From Chara braunii (taxonomy: Eukaryota; Streptophyta; Charophyceae; Charales; Characeae), in the NCBI GenBank assembly GCA_003427395.1, contig BFEA01000112.1, forward strand, positions 3,049,084-3,113,083: 64,000 nt of DNA, given 5' to 3'. The stretch's first letter is position 1. Every line of letters starts with the position of its first letter. The notes beneath the pieces were generated by a model. That model saw nothing but the letters and a program-made list of their open reading frames with translations, searched no databases and was not told the DNA's origin. The translations under genes were made by a program, and so were the position numbers. Below, piece after piece: positions 57,607-64,000 of the stretch.

Positions 57607-58070
57607 CCGCTGACCCTGCTTCTTTGCCTGAATCAAGAATGAATCTTTCTCAAGAACATGGGAAGGTACGTCCAGGTAAGCACTATTTTCTTTTCCTTTC
57701 TCATGCCTATGCGCACGTGCACGTCTTCAAGGAGTAGCCCATGCAATGTGGTAAATACGCTATCACCGGAATAACCCCGAGCACGGCGATCGCATGAACG
57801 AGGAAGATCATGGCGACCTCGTCAAGCACTACGATGGAAGCAGCTGCTACGACAATCAGCGCTGCTACTAAAGGTTCTCGATTCAAAACAGTATCGCCAC
57901 CGGATCTTCAACGACAAAGGGGTAACGAGCAGGTAGGTGGATCCAATCGCCACGAGCTTCATGATGACAAGGCGCCCCGACTCTGTTACTTACCGATGTG
58001 TCAAATGAGAGTGAATCTTCCCTTCGAACATGGACGGATGCTTCCGTCTTTATCTCAAGGTAAGTGCTCT
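56930..58070. repeat. Exon-like repeated units, 5' LTR copy
   Basis: Same units as at 34,950-36,115, collinear, including the GTAAG followers and a shorter (CT)n at about 57,545-57,600. Confidence 0.55.
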
Positions 58071-58485
58071 CCCGTCCTAGCTCCCCCAACCTTTCGATCT
58101 CCCTCTCTTGCTACTCTTTCGATTCCGCCCGTCATCAGCCCTGCCTCGCGCAGCCTCTGCAGCCCGTACCGACCAAGCCGCTGCTCAAAAGCGAAATCCG
58201 GTGCGGCTTAACGATTCGCAATGCCTCAAAACCGCAGTGTAGAATCTCCATTTGCCGAAATTGGTCAAGAATTGACTTTGATTCGACAACTTCCACTTTT
58301 CTTTTCCTTAGCTCCCGCGTTTCACTTTTGGATGTACCCGGCGCAACTAAGTGCCCAGGTTCACTCCGTCCGTCATCTAAGCTTGTCCTGAGATGCGCGA
58401 GCCACTCCCCGCTTGCGGACTACGACTCTCCTCTGCCACCTTTTAATCTCCCTCCCAATGTACCTGGTCGACGTCTTGGCCTGGT

Positions 58486-58812
58486 TCATACGGTCTTAGT
58501 GGCATAGTACAAACAGGCACCTATGAGTGAGAAGAGGACAGCCGACGGGATGGCGACGAGCAGCAGGGAAATGGCAACGTAACCTCCATGAATAACCAGA
58601 GTGACCATGACGAGGAGCGCATTGCGAGCAACAACGAGTTTTCCTCCTCTTTTCACTCCTTCCTCGTCAACTCCCTGCTCCTCCTCTTTGTCTTCTTCGA
58701 CTAGCGCAACACTTAGCGCTCGTACCGGTCGAGAGGTGGCGAAGTAGCACCCCGACGTTGCTTGTGGCAACGAAAGGAACAGTCTAGCCCCTCCCGATTT
58801 TATACATGTCAT
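58486..58812 (-). CDS. 108-aa ORF with two hydrophobic segments (5' LTR)
   Basis: Counterpart of 36,535-36,861 with the same length and start. Substitutions keep the hydrophobic stretches (NALLVMVTLVIHGGY, PSAVLFSLIGACLYYA). No family recognised. Confidence 0.3.
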   Translation of the reverse strand: MTCIKSGGARLFLSLPQATSGCYFATSRPVRALSVALVEEDKEEEQGVDEEGVKRGGKLVVARNALLVMVTLVIHGGYVAISLLLVAIPSAVLFSLIGACLYYATKTV

Positions 58813-58877
58813 CCTCGCGCAGGGGCCATGCTAATCTTCTCAGTATCGTTCCAATTTTAACGGGTGTCCCGCAGGAC
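58776..58877 (-). ncRNA. U6 snRNA-like sequence in 5' LTR
   Basis: Closer to U6 than the copy in the other LTR: AAAATTGGAACGATAC is intact, followed by TGAGAAGATTAGCATGG, CCCCTGCGCGAGGATGAC and a diverged 3' end (AAATCGGGAGGGG). The 5' stem GTCC-TGCG-GGAC is present. It shares the ACAGAGA to ACTGAGA change with the other copy, so the change predates or was fixed in the LTR. Confidence 0.8.
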
Positions 58878-58949
58878 AAAACGGCCGCGGAACAGTCACG
58901 GGCCGACCGGGCTCAGGTAAATCAGAAATATTTGGGTTTTACTCATCAA

Positions 58950-59022
58950 GTTTCATCATCTGGATTTGAACACAGGTCTGTATTTCAACAGTTCATGGGT
59001 GTACCCACTGAGCTAGGCTCTT
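58950..59022 (-). other. tRNA-like sequence (pol III A and B boxes) beside U6
   Basis: On the minus strand the A box TAGCTCAGTGGGTA (59,015-59,002) and B box GTTCAAATCC (58,971-58,962) lie 54 nt apart. An anticodon-like loop TTGAAAT between CTG and CAG would read GAA (Phe). Acceptor arms do not pair, so it is a tRNA pseudogene or SINE head. It lies about 75 nt upstream of the U6-like sequence in the same orientation. In the other LTR only the B-box half is outside the N gap. Confidence 0.55.
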
Positions 59023-59234
59023 GGGTTTCGCCGTCGGTCCACGGACCAGTACCAGACCCCGTCCCAATATGGGACAAAAAAAGAAAAAAAGAAAAAAATA
59101 AATAAATAAATAAAAATTAGAAAAAAAAACTATAAGACGGGTAGGGGGTTAGGAACCGCTGGGACTCGGCCCTCGGTCCCGCCTATCGGGCCTGCGCCCG
59201 GACTCCCCGCAAAACTAAGGGGGATAGTCCTGCG

Positions 59235-59325
59235 GGACCCTCGACCCCTCAGCTTCCCTCCAAAGCGCGCTCCTCTGTTGTTCTGCTGAAAGTCCAATGC
59301 GTTAACCAATAGGGCTAGGCCCAAG
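59235..59325 (-). other. Second tRNA-like sequence with long variable region
   Basis: A-box-like TAGCCCTATTGGTTAACGC at 59,317-59,299 and a B-box-like GGTCGAGGGTCC at 59,246-59,235, about 82 nt apart, which would need a class II type variable arm. It is repeated in the other LTR near 37,440-37,520. Weak pairing, so a degenerate tRNA-derived unit. Confidence 0.35.
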
Positions 59326-60095
59326 TCTGAGTTAGGCAGGCGCGGATTTCCATATGAAGAGCATTTGCAGCAGCGCGGGCCTGCGACAGTGCACTAAATG
59401 TTGCTGCTCTATTTATCCCTTGAGCCCAAGGCCCCGCACTGTCGTGTCTTGCCGCTTATAGGACAGTTACTGCTTCGTTCGCCCCGCTCGCTGCCCCGTC
59501 ATGCTGCCCCGCGAGCCGAGGCTCTTATATCCTGCCGCATTTCGCCGAAAGACCACCCCCTTTTCCGTTTCCGGGTCAAAAAGATCCCGGCTTTTGCACG
59601 TACCACCCCCGGTCTACGCCATCCTTGCTAAGGTTTGCCACGGCTTCTACCGCCGGCGATATGCAACCAAAACTAGTACTTTCGTTCATAAGTTGGCCCC
59701 AAAACGCCGCCTTTTCAGTAAGCCTACGAAAATTCTCCCTTATAGTCGTAGCCTAAATGGTTGATCTATGCGTCGGTCGCGACTTCGTCAGCGTGCCCGA
59801 GGTTGCGGCCCACAGCGCTATCCAAACCTCTAACTTACTTCTAACTTTCGACCGCCGGGCGGTTCGTTTGTCCACACTAGTTAAATACTTTAACTAACGC
59901 GTGCCCACTAAGTGCACGTCCATGCACACTCTCTGAAATTAATCAGGAGTGGGCTCGCCATTTTCTGACTTCCGCGAGTCAGTCGCGGCTGAGCGAAAAG
60001 CACGCCGCTCTCTTAAATACCATCAAGTGTGCTCCCTTTGCGAGGTGCAAAAATACGCACAATTACCCTTGTAAGGGTATTGGTGCCGACAACGC

Positions 60096-60380
60096 ATAAG
60101 AGTACAACTGCCTGGTCATCTCCCGAATGCGGATGAAGTCGAACCTGCCCTACATTCTGCCGCGCACTTGAACATTCGTGGTGGGTGGAGACCCCCCCAA
60201 AACGTTCAGTCTGGTAACGCTGAGGTATACAATATTCCTGCGACTAGGTGTCTGAGATGTGTCATTAAACACCTTTTGCTGACTGTTTGCTGACATAGGT
60301 CTGGACACCCTTGTCCAAAATTGCTAATTTTTTTAAACAAACTTTCGAAAAACTTTGGAATATTGTTGTCAAAATAAGAA
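60096..60380. other. Flank of the giant element
   Basis: No supported gene. It starts with the ACGC duplicate and continues the sequence interrupted at 28,717. Confidence 0.4.
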
Positions 60381-63300
60381 TTTAGTTTGGATGCGCCCGC
60401 TCAAGCGAGAGAAGAAATGACTCCTCTTTGACATGCACACCATAGACATCGGTAGGCGCCTTTATCAGCTCAGTGAAAAAGTTGAGGTCAGTACAGCGAC
60501 ACCAAGTGAGGGTCCACAACCGTGTGACACCATAACAAGGATGGGGGAGGAAAAATTTTACTTCGAATTCAAAAAAACGAAAAAACACAGTTGTTTGAGT
60601 ATTTTACAGAGTACTTACTGAGTCGATGCAACTGTTCTCCAATCGGTCAATCTCAAATGGAATAGATCATGCAATGTGTTCACGAATTGCGTCACATCTG
60701 GTCTGGATGAGATGCTTTTATCAAAAACCACACCGCTCTTTTTTACATATCGTATTGTGAAAGTCTCCACAAAAAAACTGCAAAAAGTACATAATATTAG
60801 CTCGTCAAGTAACGTAAACAAGTACATAATCATCTGACAAACCCCCCATCTACCCATGCACCCCGTGTGGAATTCTTCACCCACCAACAAGGAACATAAA
60901 CTCCGTTCAGACCGTTGTGAGACAGAGTTCCCAAAAACCTTTTAAATTATACAAACAGAAGATGACGTTGCAAATTCCTCCACAAACAACCCGGTGAGTT
61001 GGGGCCAGTTCACCGGTATTGGATGCTGGAGTGGACTCCATAATGGGCTCGATTTTATGTACCAGTACGGTACACACAGTTTTGGCTATAATGGAAAGTT
61101 GGAAACCCACACAAATATCGACATGCAGAACAGATAAAAAAATATAACCATTTTGATGAACCAACGTACTGGGTCAGGTAGCACAACTCAATTTTGAATT
61201 AAATTTTTTTTTTTTTTGAAAAGAAAACAAAAAAATGGGCACAGCAGTTCAGACAAAAATACTTTAGGGTTTGAGGTTTTGTAGAATCATTCTCAAGCAA
61301 GTTTCATAAAAAATGGAAGTATTACAAAAGGAACCGGAATGATGCTCCCCTGAATGGAAACGGAGTGAGCATGTTTTATGATGTAATATTTTATTATGAC
61401 TTATAGGACCCGGACTTATGCTCCCCATAATGGAAATGGAGCCAAGGGGCATAAGGACCTGTTTTATGTATTAAAAAAAAAAAAAAAAAAATCAGAATGG
61501 TTGTCAAGAACAACGGAGCCAAGGAACTTGGAGGATACAGCAGTTCAAAGTACGGTGTGAACCATCTGGTTTTTCTTTTTCTAATTTTAATTGTTAACCT
61601 TCAAGTTCAATCGGCAGACCAGCACACTTAGCCAGAACAAGACAGTGAACCAGGCGGCTTTGTGGAATGGCTATAATCGTCGAACAAAGCTGGGTGACAT
61701 CCATGAAAAACCCGGCATTGAACCACCCAACTCGCAACAGTTGATAAACCAGCTCATTTCAGTTCAACTAACAAATCGAACCAACGAAAAAAAAACTATT
61801 CAGTCTATAACACTCACTTATTCTTTCGTGGTTTTCATGATAGATGCCCAAGCCAAGACTTTCCATTCCTCGGAACATGTCGTCAACTTCTTGCCTCAAC
61901 CCACACTTGACGTTTACCAATGTTGTCAATGGTGGTTTCGGGAGTTCCGTCGTCTTTTTCAACATCCTTGCACACTTTTCCTTGATTTTCACCTGTTCAA
62001 AAAACAAAACAACACATTGTGAGATGTTGCTCAAGAAAACCAAACAATCGGACATAGATATATGTAATGCATTATAAAAAGAAAGAAGATGTTGCTTAAG
62101 AAAACGTATCAACCTCACAAAGTTTTACACAAATATTAAAGTGTTCGTACATATTGCAATCATGTCTAGTTGCAAAAAACATCCTAATATAAATTAACAA
62201 TATTGTTTTTTTATATTGTTATTAGTTGAAATTTTGTTGCATACCGAAGATCTGTGAGACTGCTGAAGAAAACTAACAGAATATGCTTGGTAAAGTCTGC
62301 ATAGCAGTTCAACAAAAAAAATGATGGTGCTTTCATTGAAAATATTACTCACATTGTTGAAAATCCTTGCCGCATCATGTTGTCTCAAATCCTGATGTTG
62401 AACATCATGGTCATCATCGTTGCGATCCGTATCGTACTTTTTGAAATTTTCAAACAACTTCCGTAACTGTCTGTCATTGATAAATTTCAGTCGTTGCCTG
62501 AAAGAAATCTCAAGGAATTCAATTCCGGAGTTCACATGCTCCGACGAAATTGAACAATCAGTATCATCTTCCAATGCATCAAGACCATCTGCCATTGATT
62601 CCATACAGTAAGTATGTGATGACATGGAGTATTCATGATACAATGATGATTTCGCCCTTCTTCTTGTCGTAGAAACATGAAAAACATGTGCATAACAGGT
62701 AATAAAAAATTAGTTAATTAGTAATATATTGGTTTGCCAGTATATTTTTAAATTTTTCGAAATAGCCTTTGAAACTATGTTACTGGGCCGGACGTACGGG
62801 ATCTCCCTAACCGTCCGAGGTTGTTGTCTGGTAGAACGTCCTCCCGGGGCAGTCTGTCCGAGCTCAAACGCCCCCCCCCCCCCCCAAAAAAAAACGAAAA
62901 AAACTATGTTATGCAGGAAAATAAATTGAACAACTTTTGCCTTGGAATCACATCGAAATTCTCTATTAAATTTTAAACAAAAAAATAAAATTTAAGAAGC
63001 GCCAATTGATTTTTTTTTTTTCCATGCTTTAAACTGTTGAAAACGGAGTTGTCGGGGCCCAGACGTCCAGGTAGCCCCTAACTGTCTGGATAGGATGTCC
63101 TACCATCAGATAACTGGTAACCTAGCTTTGAAACTCAAAGGTCAGCGTGACAAAAATTGAAGAACCTTGTTCAGCATACACAATCATACAAGAAGTATTG
63201 ACAATTTAATTCATGAAATTCAAACTGGGCCTTGGGAGCTGAAAAAATAAAAAAATATTACAAATTTCAATAGGTTTCATATCCCACAAGAAGTAAGAAA

Positions 63301-63560
63301 CGCATACCTCATTTTCCAAGGCAGTGACTTCTGTGTATGGTTCGCAAGACCGCCTGTATCCTATTGTATTCAACAATGAAATTCTCCAGAGCATGATCCT
63401 CAATCCAGTATTGATGCTTTGTTGCTAACCCGCCTTTCTCAAAATCGTGGTGGATAAGCCAGATGCGTTTGAACAGCTGTGGAGATCTTGGAACAAATAG
63501 GCCAATGTCAGATAAAAAACATGGACCGCACAAGTTATTCCACATTTAGTCTACGATTGA
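60381..63560 (-). CDS. Unrecognised spliced gene (several exons)
   Basis: Three exons have good borders: 60,619-60,777 (acceptor TTTTTGCAG, donor GTAAGTAC; encodes FTIRYVKKSGVVFDKS and LHDLFHLRLTDWRT), 61,818-61,992 (acceptor TTTTTTGAACAG, donor GTGAGTG; VKIKEKCARMLKKTTEL, RQEVDDMFRGMES), and one ending at 62,353 (donor GTGAGT; EISFRQRLKFINDRQLRKL, an acidic KKYDTDRNDDDHD part). A further likely exon at 63,309-63,545 encodes GLFVPRSPQLFKRIWLIHHD and ENFIVEYNRIQ, with an acceptor-like TCGTAG upstream and a donor GTATGC, but a stop just before the donor suggests a frame problem. A stretch near 60,385-60,480 (ELIKAPTDVYGVHVKEE) may be another exon. No domain recognised. Confidence 0.45.
62785..63130. 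repeat. Pair of 60-bp direct repeats around dispersed repeat copy 4
   Basis: 'GGGCCGGACGTACGGG..CCCTAACCGTC' at about 62,787 and 'GGGGCCCAGACGTCCAGG..CCCTAACTGTC' at about 63,056 are related and flank the module of the dispersed repeat. Confidence 0.5.
62870..62995 (+). repeat. Dispersed short repeat 'ATGTTATGCAG', copy 4
   Basis: A poly-C/poly-A head, 'CTATGTTATGCAGGAAAATA', 'CTTTTGCCTTGGAATCACAT' and an AT-rich tail with AAAAATAAAAT. It is more than 50 kb from the others. Confidence 0.75.
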
Positions 63561-64000
63561 TTGATTGATTGATAATCAAGTTACATAAGGTGACATCGAA
63601 GAAGAGTATATATCATAGCGGGGTAGCACCTCATTTTTTTTTTTTTTTTTTTTTAAACAATAGCACCTCAACTTCAAGTATACTCACATAAGCCCTCAAC
63701 ATCGCAAAGCAACAAAATCAGCGGGACTGTAGTTGTTGCAGGTGATTCAAATGGTGTAATTATTGTTGGTGGCCTAACCCCCCCCCTACTTATTCTTTTT
63801 CTTCCTCTCTGCAGCTGCTGCAGGTGATACAGGTGACCTTGCTACTCTAGCCCCGCCTACCCACCATCTTAAATCGTCAGTCCCTTTTATTTCTTGCTCC
63901 TTATCTCCTCCTCCTTATTTTCAAATAATATTAATAATAACAATGAATGGATGCAGCCAGAACCAATGTCAAAATCCCACTTCTATTGTCAGCACAACAT
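63561..64000. other. No supported gene
   Basis: Contains (GATT)n at about 63,556-63,572, a poly-T of about 21 bp at 63,634-63,654 and a poly-C at 63,779-63,786. Confidence 0.4.

Larger units (their letters stand above)
28718..60091 (-). mobile_element. Giant Ty3/gypsy-type LTR retrotransposon, about 31.4 kb
   Basis: Two long direct repeats of about 9.4 kb flank a 12,451-bp interior with gag-pol on the minus strand. LTR ends are TG...CA (the TG at 28,718 is mutated to TA). Next to the 5' LTR is a PBS-like TGGCGCCGTTGCC. Next to the 3' LTR is a purine-biased tract. The flanks carry ACGC on both sides (28,714-28,717 and 60,092-60,095), consistent with a 4-bp target duplication. This combination argues for a single retrotransposon and not a segmental duplication. 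Length without the 345-N gap artefact is about 31.2 kb. Confidence 0.85.
50710..60091 (-). repeat. 5' LTR of giant element (9,382 bp)
   Basis: The plus-strand left end is TGTCGAGCGC and the right end is GGTGCCGACA. It is collinear with 28,718-38,258. Some blocks are identical over 700-950 bp (for example 52,780-53,730 and 55,490-56,160) while the ends differ by several percent. Confidence 0.85.

Noticed and set aside
28718-60091. Segmental duplication instead of LTRs
   Set aside because: The repeats end in TG/CA, a PBS and a PPT-like tract abut them correctly, gag-pol lies between in the right orientation, and ACGC flanks both ends. A segmental duplication would not produce all of these.

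Overview
This is a repeat-dense nuclear segment of a eukaryote, not a bacterium. The retroelement proteins (a Ty3/gypsy Gag-Pol with a CCHC Gag, YIDD RT and GPY/F integrase, and an ORF1 with coiled coil and zinc knuckle), the chromodomain-containing KDZ-like exons, GT-AG introns and abundant (CT)n/(GA)n microsatellites suggest a green-lineage genome. The Gag and Pol wording is what I remember of charophyte algae, most likely Chara braunii. That identification is from memory and was not searched. No intact cellular housekeeping gene is visible.

Layout, left to right. 0-3.6 kb: small tandem repeats, one unknown ORF, a tRNA-derived SINE-like unit, and a diverged relative of a piece of the giant LTR described below. 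3.8-6.5 kb: an 82-bp satellite. 6.5-10.5 kb: simple repeats and a short dispersed repeat seen four times in the window. 10.7-27.7 kb (minus strand): scattered exons resembling a KDZ-class transposase gene with a chromodomain split by an intron, interrupted by a composite TGCC-rich repeat (13.9-15.6 kb) and by a complete but decayed Penelope-like element (PLE; 17.33-23.46 kb). The PLE carries its GIY-YIG endonuclease upstream of the RT (permuted order) and has a hammerhead-like ribozyme in each of its two pseudo-LTRs.

28.7-60.1 kb: one giant LTR retrotransposon of about 31.4 kb, minus strand, with two LTRs of about 9.4 kb each, TG...CA ends (TG mutated to TA at one end), a primer binding site, a PPT-like tract, ACGC flanking duplications and a 12.45-kb internal region. 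The internal region holds gag, protease, RT, RNase H and integrase in one broken frame, then a second gag-like ORF downstream of integrase with a 930-bp in-frame tandem duplication. Each LTR contains an array of about eleven hairpins with a constant core and different, self-complementary arms, a near-full-length U6 snRNA-like sequence next to tRNA-like pol III boxes, and repeated exon-like units.

60.3-63.6 kb: minus-strand exons of an unrecognised spliced gene, plus the fourth dispersed repeat.

All transposon ORFs are broken, and many of the stops are TGA. The strongest candidates for something undescribed are the giant LTR element, its variable-arm hairpin arrays (the architecture is also kept in the diverged relative at 2.3-3.5 kb), the U6-like insertion in its LTRs, and the permuted PLE with ribozymes.
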